From Purshia tridentata (lineage: Eukaryota; Streptophyta; Magnoliopsida; Rosales; Rosaceae): a DNA stretch of 44,840 bases. Under the pieces are notes generated by a model. That model was given only the letters and a program-made list of their open reading frames with translations. It ran no database searches and was not told where the DNA came from. The stretch is taken from NCBI GenBank assembly GCA_003254885.1, contig QANT01000874.1, positions 1 to 44,840 of the forward strand, given 5' to 3'. Within the stretch, counting starts at the first letter, position 1. Each line of letters starts with the position of its first letter. The translations under genes and the position numbers were made by a program. This document shows, in pieces, positions 22,042 through 33,223 of the stretch.

Positions 22042-22691
22042 ACAGGGGACGGCAAGATGCCATTGGAATTAGCTAGCTTGCTAGGTGCTGCTCTATCTAT
22101 ATCTATATTCTCTAATAGCTGTAGACATCTGCAATATATTTTCCTCTAGGACAAAGCTTAATTACCCTTTTTTCTTGGAATATTGTTAGTGTGTGTTTTC
22201 CTTCCATGATGTCATATCATATATATAATCAATTAGTCATGCTCATGCCAAATTAAATTGTTATCATAGTTATGTTCTCGATCATGGTGATTAGTATTAT
22301 TACTAATCAAGTGGCCTGAAATAATTCATTCATAAACATCCCTTGATGCACTATATACAGTATTGTAAATGCAGCTAGATAGTGCTTTAGTTGGTGGATT
22401 AGTTCACCAAATTCACAATCTCAGGATATCATGGGCACACTTGGTGAACTTTCCAATAGAAATAAAAACCATCAGGAACGATTAATTAAGCGAAAAGCAA
22501 ATGAATAATTGAGACCGTTGACAACCCACCGCAGCATGAGCAAAGTGGGAAACTTCAATTGGAATAGTTAATCCGGCTCGATCTCTTATTGATTAGTTAA
22601 ACATTCATACAAGTATGACAAGTTTACAAGAAAGAGGGATGTATAGAGCACATTAATTGGTACTTATTTTTAATTAATCGAGTAGTTGAAA
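22042..22691. other. Convergent intergenic spacer
   Basis: Holds the 3' ends of the GRAM gene (left) and the Kunitz gene (right, minus strand). It is AT-rich and I see no gene or repeat family. Confidence 0.5.
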
Positions 22692-23330
22692 TTAAACTTT
22701 CTTGAACATGACTATGAATGGTACATCACTCAGAGCCAGACGCCTTGTCCCGTCTTCATTAATAAAAACGCCAACATCTCTGCATATAACTTTGCAGAAA
22801 TCACAGACTGTGGGGCAAAAGACCAACTTGTAGTCATCATCATATTTCTCAATCTTAAACCAATTGCTTGTGGTTTCACGGCCTGGATTACCCTCAACCC
22901 CACCAGTGGTGACAAACCATTGTCCTGTTTCTTCGTCAAAGTCATCCAATTTCCACACAGTAGACTGGATACAGATTGTTGCAGCAGAGAACTTGATGTT
23001 AAGATCTGTGGATACCCGAACAACACCTTTCTTCAGGTTCACAGGCGAAAACATGAGCGGGAGACCGTTGGATACCTCATGTTGCTCTTGAACAACATCA
23101 GGTGGGCAGCTGCTTTTATTGCTACTGCTGTCCAAAGTAAGCCCGCCACCTCTCCCACGGATCACCGGCAAGATATAATAATCAAAACCCCTTCGGAGTT
23201 TCTTGCCAGAGATGTCAAGCACTGGGTCAGGAGCAGCATCGGCTGTGAATATGGCAAACAGAAGAAGGAAGCTGCAGGATGCTAGTAATCTACTTCCCAT
23301 TATCATACTTGTAATTTCTTTCGTTTTCAT
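22692..23330 (-). CDS. Kunitz-type (miraculin-like) protease inhibitor family protein
   Basis: Single-exon gene of 212 aa, as usual for plant Kunitz (STI) inhibitors. A signal peptide (LLASCSFLLLFAIFTADA) with cleavage near residue 32-33 implies a secreted or vacuolar protein. The mature part begins with the family signature DPVLDISGKKLRRGFDYYIL. Cys residues C75 and C120 would form the first disulfide. The C-terminal block FCPTVCDFCKVICRDVGVF supplies C172, C176, C179 and C183, the pattern of miraculin-like members, and the end SDVPFIVMFKK is typical. N71 (NKS) is a possible glycosylation site. The start at 23330 is the first ATG; in-frame Met at residues 9 and 11 would also leave the signal peptide intact. 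The plus-strand frame over the same region is a shadow. Whether it inhibits trypsin cannot be told from sequence. Confidence 0.96.
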   Translation of the reverse strand: MKTKEITSMIMGSRLLASCSFLLLFAIFTADAAPDPVLDISGKKLRRGFDYYILPVIRGRGGGLTLDSSSNKSSCPPDVVQEQHEVSNGLPLMFSPVNLKKGVVRVSTDLNIKFSAATICIQSTVWKLDDFDEETGQWFVTTGGVEGNPGRETTSNWFKIEKYDDDYKLVFCPTVCDFCKVICRDVGVFINEDGTRRLALSDVPFIVMFKKV

Positions 23331-23840
23331 TTTGCAATATGTGTATGCATTCTTATAATGGGTTGAAATTACAATGATGCGTAGCTAACGTTTCCGAGTA
23401 GGAGAACGTGATATGAATGAACACACAAGAGAAGAGTTCAGATCTAGTCATTGTTGTTATCCTCAGAACCTTATCCCATAACCAATAAAATAAGCTCTGC
23501 TTCATTGAAATCTGCTTCTCATGAACGCGTACCCCATGTGCCTTTTCTATGTGGTATGTGAGGCTAGGCCTAGAAATGCCCTTAAAAGTCAAAGTTTAGA
23601 CACCAGTTGCAATTTGCCCTATTTATTATTTATGCAATTTTCTTGGAATCATGTTGAACCCGAATACAGGCTATCAAAATAATGATTAAAAAGAGAAAAT
23701 TACAGTATTTAGAAACGCATCAATTGTTGAGATCTTAAAATACTGAGCTCTACAAGACTAATAATTTCCTCCCTCATTTCACAGGAAAGTAATATACATC
23801 ACTTGCTTTAAGAGTGAATCTCTTAAGTGTCGTTGCGGTC
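23331..23840. other. Kunitz promoter and RHL1 3' region
   Basis: The left part is the upstream region of the minus-strand Kunitz gene; the right part is the 3' untranslated region of RHL1. Genes on both sides are on the minus strand. No additional coding frame is convincing. Confidence 0.5.
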
Positions 23841-25202
23841 TCAAGCAGCCCAATCTTCATCACTAATATCAGTATCCTATACAATGCATAAACTCAAAAA
23901 CTCAATATTTTCCACACACAAAAAAAAAAAATGTTGTGCCATCACCATCAAAGGCAACAATTTAAGTTACTTCTAGTAAAAACAAAAACAGAGAAGAAAA
24001 AGAAGGAAATGTCATTTCCGGAGCACTGCATGCGTGATAATTGTATCTCATGCATGTGTGAATCCTACGTTTAGCAATAACATTTTCAGCTTTGGAAATA
24101 ACTTTTTTCGAAATAAATCATTATGATCGGGCTCTACATGGAACTTTCACTGTTCATTACCAAAGTACCAACATATCTGATATTCCATCATTCATTCACC
24201 TCGGTGCCATTTCAAGGAATTGTTAATTATATATGCATCTCCAAACCAGTAAAAGAAATATATAAGTCAACTAGAAATTACCTGTGAGGTACTTGAGAAT
24301 TCTTCAATATCCTCCTCTTCAACCTACATGTTTACGTACAACTTCAATTACGATTTGAGAACTAACATGACCATCAGTTAGACACCAATTCTTTTACTTA
24401 TTTAAACCATCAAAGGCAAATCCTTGCTTAGGCCCTAATAGAGTAAATTAAACAACTTATTTTTACTCTGAGAAAATATATTCCATCTAGAGTAGAGCTT
24501 TGATAACAGTCATAAATAGAAATCCTGATGATAAAGAAAAGATGGTAACAGTGAAAGATTAATGACATAGTACAAAAAAGAAACACATATTACTCCAGGA
24601 CACAAAAATACCTCGTATTCTTTCTTCTTTGCCAAGCTTTTACCCCCTACAGAAACACAGATGTCAATTATAAGCTAACTTTCCCACATGTAGATGCATA
24701 CTTAAGTAAACTTAAATTATGCAGAAAAATTTTCAGAATAACGAAACGAGTCTACCTTCATTTTGGCCTTGAAGATGCTGTTTACTGGATACAGTTTTTT
24801 TTTTTATAAATTCATTTATAGTATTAGAATAGGAACTACTACCAATAAGCCATAATGGGAGCTTAAACCATTAGAAAAGGAGAAAGAAATACACCGCAGA
24901 GGCAGAAATTCACTATTTGTTAGTCAGTGCTTATCAAACACCAAGAACATATTTTTAGCTAAATTAGGGTTTAAATTGTAGAGCTTTGAATATTTGATAG
25001 ACAATTTTTCCTATTTTAACTTCCTGTATTTGGCTTGTCATTAATTTAATCAAGTGTTAACCACTTCCACTGCCACTTACAATGTCTTCAACCTTTTGCA
25101 CCCTGTTTGCCTTGCGTTAAGGACTACTTCTCCTTTATATTTTCACCTCTTCACTAAAATAAAGTCTTTCCTTGAGCATATTGATACATTCATATTTATT
25201 CT

Positions 25203-25268
<66 letters not shown>

Positions 25269-27497
25269 CCAGCATCTTTTTCCTTGATAATTTTTGCCTT
25301 TTTTCTAGGTCCTTCATCCTGCAACAACAACAACAACAAATAAGACTACCTCTGCAGGGCTACCTTACAACTCTCCTATGCAAAGCAGACATGGCTCTGA
25401 AAAAATTAAAATATCAGCCAAAACTGTAACTTTAACCTGATTAACCTTCCTCTTTGAATCAGTTTGCTGCGACTTCTGGCCAGAAACTGGAAAACATGAA
25501 CGGTTCTAATTGTTCTGAGTATTCAAATCCCAATTTTTCATAATAAGAAAAGTAATTGTGAAAATTAGCAACCTTTTGGAGATGCAGGTTTCCTTGAAGT
25601 TCTTGGTGTTTTATGAACCTGAGAAGAGGGAAGCTGTACTTGACTTGGCATACTGGAGTCCACTTTCTGTATACAAGTGAGAAATTTCGGATCACAATAA
25701 GCAGGAATTGAAGGCAAAATGAGTATGCATGGTGCGTTTCCCTTTTGATATGCCAAAGAAACTCATATGAACCCACCCAGATCAGTTGTTTCATATTGGT
25801 TTTCAATTACAGGCTTCTTAATATTCCTAACATAGCATAAGCCCGCATGAGTAATAATCATATTAACAATAAAAGGTATAACACTTTACCTTTTTCTCCA
25901 CTTTCTTGAACAATGTGGATATTGTTGCCTGAACGAGTGAACCATGATTACTATGAGAGTCCTTAGACGTAGTCGCTGCAAAGGCAGTTTGAGGTTGTTT
26001 CTTTGATTTAGCTTCACACACAGAGGACTCCTGAATTTTTTCAGGAATTGGAGCTCCTTCCCCAGCATCCTTATTGTCAATGTCAAAGCTTCCAAAGCTG
26101 ACATTTTCGGTCTGTATCTACCAGTTAAGGGAATCAATCAAAGTATAGTCGGCTGAGATGGAAGGTTAATGTAATGACTATATGCTAAACCTAAGTTCAA
26201 ACAAAATAGCTGCATGCAGAGAGTAAAATGTTGATGTTGAACTTCACTAAATCAAGACACAGAAAATTAGGATATTTCCGCTAGCATGCTTCCTGGATGT
26301 ATCGAGTTCGCCAACTTTTTGGTCCTCTCCTTCACTTAAGTAAGTGTCACTTGCAAGAGAATCATCTCCAGAAGAAGCTTCTCCAAAACTGAACCAATAA
26401 AAATGCTAGAGATAAATGGATATTTTGAACTTCTGGAAAGATATAAATGTAAGCAGGATGAAAATCTAAAATTAAGCATGATTGAGTGCAATAAAATGGC
26501 AAGGCCAGTACCTGAATCGTTTTCCAGCAGTTCTTTCTGAATGCCGAACTGGTGTTGCTTTCAACAAACCTTTGTTTTCAACATCTGATACATTATCATC
26601 AAGCTTAACATCTGGGGAATGTTCTTCTACATAAGTAGTTTCATTTTTGTGACCACTTTGCTTGTTAACAGGTGTCGAACCTGCACCACCTTTAAAGTCA
26701 TATTCTGTGTGTTGTCCCTGAAAGCAAGAGATGCCTGAGAGCGAATCAACAAACAATGATATATGACAAACTAATATGAGCAGAAACTAACCTCACGCAG
26801 TTCGTTGGGAAAATCAAGTCGGGTTTCTTCTGGGTTGTCATCTTTTTTCCCAATCCACCAAGCATCGGAAAATACAATCTGGGACATGAAAAGCTACAGA
26901 TGTTATAGATGCATAAAACAAAATGCCTGAAAGGCTCAGTTTAAATCACTGCGGTAACCAAAATTCTACAGACTCAAAGAAAGGCGCTAACCATATTATC
27001 AAGGTAGTCTTCGCACATGACACTCTTTCCGCCTCTAGGGAACTGCAGAGTCAAATACTTGTTCTTGGGAAACACAATAGTCCCAAACAACTTCATACGG
27101 CCCTGAAAAACCTCAAAGTTCAAAAATTATATCGAGAAGCAAACAAGCAAAAGAAAAGAGATGAAAGTAGAGAGACCTGAGGGAAGTCGAGGTATAGGAC
27201 GGGGTTCTTGGTGCCCAAATCCTTGAGCTCGCCGATCTTACCACCAGCTCCAGTGGGGGCAAGCAGGCCAGGGAAGGAGAAGAGGAACCTGTTCTTTCGC
27301 TGCGATTTCTTGACAATGTCTTTGCCATGCTGCTTAAGAACAGTGTTTGAAGGGGTGAGAGGCACTCGGGGCTTAGCTGGGATCTCGGAGAGTAGGTTGT
27401 TTGAGAAGGCCAGGGCTTTCAGCCTCTTGCGTTGTGTGACCTCTGGATTTGGATCTTCTTCAGCTTTCTGCTTCTTCGATGACGAAGTTCGCGCCAT
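23841..27497 (-). CDS. RHL1: RHL1, DNA-binding subunit of the plant topoisomerase VI complex
   Basis: Nuclear protein that works with the TOP6A/TOP6B complex in DNA decatenation; needed in Arabidopsis for endoreduplication and root-hair formation. Exons: 27497-27177, 27102-26992, 26878-26792, 26717-26512, 26388-26316 (3' border uncertain), 26111-25890, 25666-25573, 25486-25437, 24777-24756, 24646-24612, 24323-24282, 23876-23841; about 432 aa. Exon 1 has the N-terminal signature KSQRKNRFLFSFPGLLAP and NPVLYLDFPQ. Exon 2 continues GRMKLFGTIVFPKNKYLTLQ and exon 3 IVFSDAWWIGKKDDNPEE. The middle is low complexity, acidic and Lys-rich. Exon 6 contains LVQATISTLFKKVEKK, a conserved motif. The C-terminus is EDIEEFSSTSQDTDISDEDW, also acidic. 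Exon 9 is a 22-nt micro-exon. Intron 8 carries a TG/GA microsatellite. Confidence 0.93.
25202..25265. repeat. Compound (TG)n(GA)n microsatellite
   Basis: An uninterrupted TG run of about 14 units switches directly to a GA run of about 14 units, inside RHL1 intron 8. A short CAA repeat follows at about 25322-25339. The reading frames through it are artefacts. Confidence 0.95.
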
Positions 27498-27773
27498 TTT
27501 GATTCGACCGGACGACTCTCTATATCTCTCTGCCTATGTCTGTGAACTGTGAATTGTGAGGACAATCTATTTGAATATTCTACAATTAATCCAATTATAG
27601 GGTTTTTCGGTTCGGGAATGAAGGCGGGGGAAGCTTAGTAAAAACTTCCTTCTTGCTTGCCATTACCAATTTACCATTAATACCTTATATTTCATTGATC
27701 CCGCAATTCGCAAATTTATTGATTATAATTTGTTTTAATCATGCAAATGTAATCTATGACTACAATAAAATAT

Positions 27774-28711
27774 GGGAAAATTTTAAACATATCCAATAAT
27801 TTTTTTTTTTACTCAACATATATTTTGTACATGAATAGACTATTTTATCCTATCATGAAATGACCATTAAAGACAATAAAATTTTTTTAAACAAAAAACC
27901 CATACCCATCTTTTTGCAGCCCGTGCAGCCACCCTCCTTCCTTCCACATCTTTCCAGCTTCTTTCTCCCCTCTCCGGCTCCTCTCTTCCTATCCAGCACT
28001 GCCTTCCTCTCTCTCTCTCTTCTACCCAAAGCACCATCCTCCCTTTCTCTGTCCTCTTGGAGCGCAACCACCACCATGTGCAACACCCACTGCGCACAGC
28101 ACCATCCCCCTGCACCACCATCCCAGCACTACTCTCCTCTCCTATCTCTCTCCTCTTCTTTGAACCCTCTCTACCTCTCTCTCCTCCTCGCAACGCGCAC
28201 CATCATGCTAAGCTCGCACAACTAAGAAGCCCCAATGCCCGACCACGCCGTCAACGATCATCCGCTGAAACTGGTGGGCTCGTTTGGCTAGGGTGGTGCA
28301 GCGAAGAAGTGGGTTCTATCCTACTTGATCTGCAAGTTTTTTTTTGGTATAGGACTCAAGGAGGGAGCGAAAAGGTGGGTTTTGTTCTACCCAAATTTTG
28401 TTGACCATTTTGTGTGCATCAAAATTGCAAATTTTTTTTTTTAGTTGGGTGCTGTTTAGAGGGTGGTGCTACAGGGAGGAGAGATGAGGGTCGGTGCTGC
28501 GGGGAGAAGATAAAGATAGGAGGGTGGTGCTGGGGGAAGAGAGAAGGAGTGGCCGGGTTGGGTAAGGAAAGAAAATACAAGAGTGGGGAAGGATATGTTA
28601 GTAATTTGAGTTGGATAAAATGAGAAAATATTAATTTAGAAAAAGTGATAGTTGGGGAAATTGAGAAATTGAGTAAAAAAAGAAAATTTTTGGGTATGTT
28701 TAAAAATTCCC
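27774..28711. mobile_element. Non-autonomous DNA transposon with terminal inverted repeats
   Basis: The left end GGGAAAATTTTAAACATATC (27774) matches the reverse complement of the right end, GGGAATTTTTAAACATACCC (ending at 28711). The similarity runs about 43 bp on each side through a poly-T/A tract to ACTCAA. The flanks are TAAAATAT (27766-27773) and TAAAATAA (28712-28719), a 7-of-8 match that would be a target-site duplication. The interior is a CT-rich stretch (about 27900-28210) and a GGAGGGTGGTGCT-type stretch (about 28450-28540) with no transposase frame. GGGAAAA-type ends fit Mutator-like elements, but 8-bp duplications fit hAT, so the superfamily is open. Confidence 0.7.
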
Positions 28712-28719
28712 TAAAATAA

Positions 28720-29268
28720 GTGCCCTGTGCCACTAAACTACTTGATCATTACTATGACTATAACAGTTGTCATTGTGATGGTATAAACTTGAACTTTTAT
28801 ATGGTGGAAGCAGAGTTCTAACAAATATTACGACATCTTATATTTCTTATGAATTTTGTTTTGCATTTTGAGACTTGGAAAGTGAAAGAGAGAGTTTACC
28901 AGATTTATAATTACTAATATCTCATCATTTGAGACACATTGTTGTTGGCGACATATTCACCATTTAAGTTACAAAATTATTTTCCCTGTCTAATTTGACA
29001 GCCACCATTAGTTTCTCTATTGCAGGAGCTTATATTTATATTCTAGATGTAAATATAACTCCATGATGTATGAAAAACAAATCTTACGAAAAAATTAATG
29101 GATCACCAAACACCACCATTGGTGGAAAGGGGGAGGATAAACTCTGAGCATTCAAATGCTCCACCACAGTAAAATCTGTGTAGAATTGGAATTTGAGATG
29201 TTCACTTTGTTTTGGACATGGTGCCCTGACATATTATAAGTGACTGCAAATGAACCGCAATTGCCAAA
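28720..29268. other. Intergenic, 3' region of the succinyl-CoA ligase gene
   Basis: AT-rich with no coding frame of note. The part next to 29268 is the 3' untranslated region of the minus-strand gene. Confidence 0.5.
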
Positions 29269-32200
29269 CTAATTCACAAGGCCCCTCTGCTTGAAAACAT
29301 CAAGCATGGCAACCCCAATTTTTGCGGGAGACTCCACCACTGTGACCCCAGCTTCCCTAAGGGTCTTGATTTTGTCTTGTGCTGTACCCTTTCCCCCTGA
29401 CACAATAGCTGCACAAGCAGAAGCCAAGATAACGAGTGTGATTAACATGTTTTGTGAACAATATGAAGGCACATTGAACCATAGACAATGAGAGGGAGAG
29501 AGAGAGAGTAATGAATTATATACCTCCAGCATGACCCATACGACGGCCAGGGGGAGCAGTTAGTCCAGCAATGAATGCAACAATGGGTTTCTCAGTTCCA
29601 CTTTCCTGTTTGATTGGTCATAGAATCAGTTTCAGTAGGCTTATACAGACAACAAAGAAAGACAGCAGGAGAAATATTGAGATGGTTACCTTAATCAAAG
29701 CAGCAGCATCCTCTTCTGCAGTCCCACCTATCTCTCCTATAAGAATGATACCTGAAACACATACATCCTAGAATTAAATTCAAATCACGTGTCTCCTACT
29801 TCAACACAATATTATCTCACAAACAACATGAATACAAACGCAAAGGGTTAGAAACTTACATCAATTTACAGGGGGCACATGAGAGAAAGTATACATTACA
29901 CAAGACTTACTTCCACGTTCCTTTCTTTTGTTTTGTTTTGTTTTTTTTTTTTTTTAATCAAAATAGTTTCTTTTGCAATCAATGAACTTTAGCCAATGTA
30001 CACTATTATATCAAGAAAATGTTGCTTTACAGAATGCTGAAGCAGTAATAAACAGTCAGCCTACCAAAGAGTCGTAGAATAGACTAGTATCCAAAAAATT
30101 ATAGAAGACAAATCCCAAGGGATGAACTTGTATACTACAGTAGTCATAATTACAACCAAACAATACGAACTACTAACCTTCTGTCTGAGGATCTTTTAGG
30201 AATCTGTCAATGCAATCAACAAAGTTTGTACCATTAAAAGGATCCCCCCCAATACCAACACAGGTGGATTGACCAAGGCCAACAGCAGTTGTTTGGAAAA
30301 CCTGCAGGTTAAAAGGGAAAACTTAATTAGATTTATAAGGGACTGGCATAATATGCAACTTGGAAGTTGGTACCCACAAATCCAAGCATAAAACAAGAAG
30401 AAGCTGAAGACAGGACCACAATAAGAGTATCCAATCTTCTGAAGGACCAAATTAGTATGAAACATGTTTGTTGGAAGGCGAAAGAATTCTTCTCCCTTGG
30501 GTAGATATTATGATATCCAAAAATTTCAACAAGCAACTATATAGCATCAAGGATATCATCTTGTAGAGTTTAAAGAGATGGAGATAGTTCATGATAAGTA
30601 CACTATCATGAGATCAAGAGAGAAACATCAGAACAGTTCCTCCTCCTCCCATCCCTCCCTCTCTCACACAAGCAATTGTTTAAATGCTAACGATGTTTGA
30701 TAAGTCACCAGATCCCTTTGTACAGTATTATCAGAAACCTCTCCCTGGGTTAAAATTAGTACTCACCGCTTCATATGTCAAAGTCCCAGATCGAGAAACA
30801 ATTCCTACACGACCAGGCTTATGAATATAGCCAGGCATAATTCCAATTTTGCATTCACCAGGCTTGATAATTCCAGGGCAGTTTGGCCCAATGAGACGAG
30901 TTTTTGATTGCCTGTTAAGTGCAGTCTTCACACGTACCTGAAATTCATAAATATTAGCTTTAAGGACACTTTCACATGAATCACAGAAGGCCAAACCCAA
31001 CTTTAATAACTAGGCTTGCAATGAACTGAAAATAATAATTAGAGCCATGATCTAGTCCAATAAAATTCACATTCCAAATTATATGATAATCCAAAAAGGA
31101 GAAACTTGATGAATAAGCTTTGGATGACCCAAAAGATTTGATTATTGACATATTAGCTAATAGATTTTAATACAAGGGAACATAAATAGAAAAAAATTAT
31201 ATCCTATATCCAAATTATCCAGTACGAAGATGGTAAAATTTATCCTTCCTACAAAACACGGTACAATCTATACTACCATATCATGTTGCGGGATCCCCTC
31301 AGTGATGCACACAACAAGATCCAGCTCTGCTTCCATTGCCTCCATAATAGCAGCAGCAGCAAATGGTGGGGGAACATAAATGACCGAGGCATTAGCCTTT
31401 GTCTCAGCCTTTGCTTCTGCAACTGAATTGAAAACAGGAAGTCCTAAATGCTCGGTCCCACCCTTCTTTGGTGTTACACCACCCACCTGTTTCATTACAA
31501 TAATTTAAAAGAATGAATGAAAGAAGGAAAAGAAATAAGACATAATTGTTTTAAACCAAAATAGGTGATTTATAATGTGGAGTTTTGTTTCAAAGCAAGG
31601 CTTATTCTGGGAAATTATAATCTACAAACTTAGTCCACAAATCGTGGCTAATTGTAAGCATCCCAATCCTGTAGCAGTCACGTGATAGGTCCAAATAACA
31701 TAGTTCTGATTGTTTTATAGAAGCAAATAGTGAGAAATGTTTTAATTTATTACATTAGTAGTAAGCTGATTTGTGTTTGTATGCGTTATCAAACCCATAT
31801 TTTACGTTTCACATGTCAACAAGAACTCATTTTCCATTACGTTCAACGGTTCAAAACTAGCAGTGCCAGTATAAGTGAAATTCCCAAAACTATAAAGCAG
31901 CAAAATAATCTCAGGTAGCAGTAGCACTAGTATAACGTATTATTGGCCTAATTTCATTTGATTTCGAAGCTTTCTCCTTTCTGTAAATCACTAGCATTGT
32001 TTTTATGTAAAATTGCATCTACATCCAAGGTCCCGTTTGGATGAGTGGAACCAAAAACACCCAAAAACTCAATATAGCAAACAAAATTTAAAATACATTA
32101 CGATAGAGAGACGAGGAGAAGAGAGAAAGGGGCGTGTTATTAGCGATACCATTTTGGTGCCATACTCGATAGCTTGTTCAGTGTGGAAGGTGCCGTTCTT

Positions 32201-32365
32201 GCCGGTGATGCCCTGGCATATGACGCGAGTGTTTTTGTCGACGAAAACTGCCGGTGGGGGTGGCGTTGCCGGCGAATAATGTCGGCGCTGAAGAATGGAC
32301 GTTGACGGAGATGGTTTGCGTGATGCGATCGAACCGATCAGCTTGGCTACAGCTTGGCGACCCAT
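29269..32365 (-). CDS. Succinyl-CoA ligase [ADP-forming] subunit alpha, mitochondrial
   Basis: Alpha subunit of succinyl-CoA synthetase, the TCA-cycle enzyme that converts succinyl-CoA to succinate with substrate-level ATP formation; acts in the mitochondrial matrix with the beta subunit. Exons: 32365-32150, 31486-31277, 30937-30767, 30301-30178, 29751-29690, 29605-29524, 29408-29269; total 334 aa, close to the plant norm. Residues 1-30, Arg/Ser-rich and lacking acids ([20 protein letters not shown]), look like a mitochondrial presequence. The CoA-binding motif is [14 protein letters not shown] (51-64). Other conserved blocks are [28 protein letters not shown] and [13 protein letters not shown]. 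The phosphohistidine is H286 in [18 protein letters not shown]. The preceding in-frame GTG at 32368 is not a start. All introns are GT..AG and phases agree. Confidence 0.97.
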
Positions 32366-33223
32366 CACTGTGATTCAGTCTTCGAAATTTTGATGTGTCC
32401 TTTCGATGAACAAACTGATTCTCTCTCTTGAGTCTTGAGGGAGCTACCGCTCTGGTTTAATATGGGCTTCTGTACCATTTTCTGGTTGGGCTGCGTTTTC
32501 TAATATATGATGCCCTAAATTTTTTCATATTGGGCTTTCAACTCATGGGTCACTTCAGTTCAGAGAGCCCCGGTCTCTTTCTTTCTTCTTCTTTCTTAAT
32601 TTTTTTGCAGGCATTTGCTTACTTTGACTTGAGGATGTGACAATTAGTTGTGCAACGTTAAGTTCTGTTTACTAGGAGAAAAACAGGAAAACATTTTTTT
32701 AAAAAAATAAAAATCATAATGTCTTCAATTTCCTGTAATGAGATTTATTTCTTGACATGGCGGAATTGTTCATAGCTGAACTATGCTCTAATGACACATG
32801 ATCATAATCATAATCAACTAAATTAGCATTCAAAATGGCCAAACAATAAACTAAATTAACACTCACACTATAAGAAGTTTTGAGATTTGATCATCATTGA
32901 TTTAGATAATTTCTACAGTCAGTACATGCCAATTGCCAAACAATTCAATTTCAATTATCTTTGAGTGCCTCTAACAATAACCAATGAGTAGAATTCCCTG
33001 CTACTGTATTACAGCTCATTTGACGTAAAAATTTCCCAACATCAAAATCAAAAAATTATCAACACAATCCATTTTTGTCATAAAACCTTCCTAAATTGAG
33101 ATCCACACTTATAATTTGTTGGGACCTCCACAAGAAAAATTATAGATGGGAGGAACCAAGTTAGCTTATCATTATTCTGCATGGCTGGTTCAAGCTTTCC
33201 AGTAACTAGCCCAATGTCATGAC
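32366..33223. other. Intergenic between PARC6 3' end and succinyl-CoA ligase promoter
   Basis: Both flanking genes are on the minus strand. The left part is the leader and promoter of the succinyl-CoA ligase gene and the right part is the PARC6 3' region. Nothing else is recognised. Confidence 0.5.

Noticed and set aside
22686..23285. 199-aa plus-strand frame opposite the Kunitz gene
   Set aside because: It is the antisense shadow of a clearly conserved single-exon gene and resembles nothing.
27860..28623. Several Pro/Ser-rich and Arg/Gly-rich frames on both strands
   Set aside because: They come from CT-rich and GGT-rich low-complexity sequence inside the transposon-like unit, overlap each other on both strands and have no family features.
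32363..32368. GTG at 32368 as the start of the succinyl-CoA ligase alpha subunit
   Set aside because: The next codon is an ATG in good context and gives a standard mitochondrial presequence.
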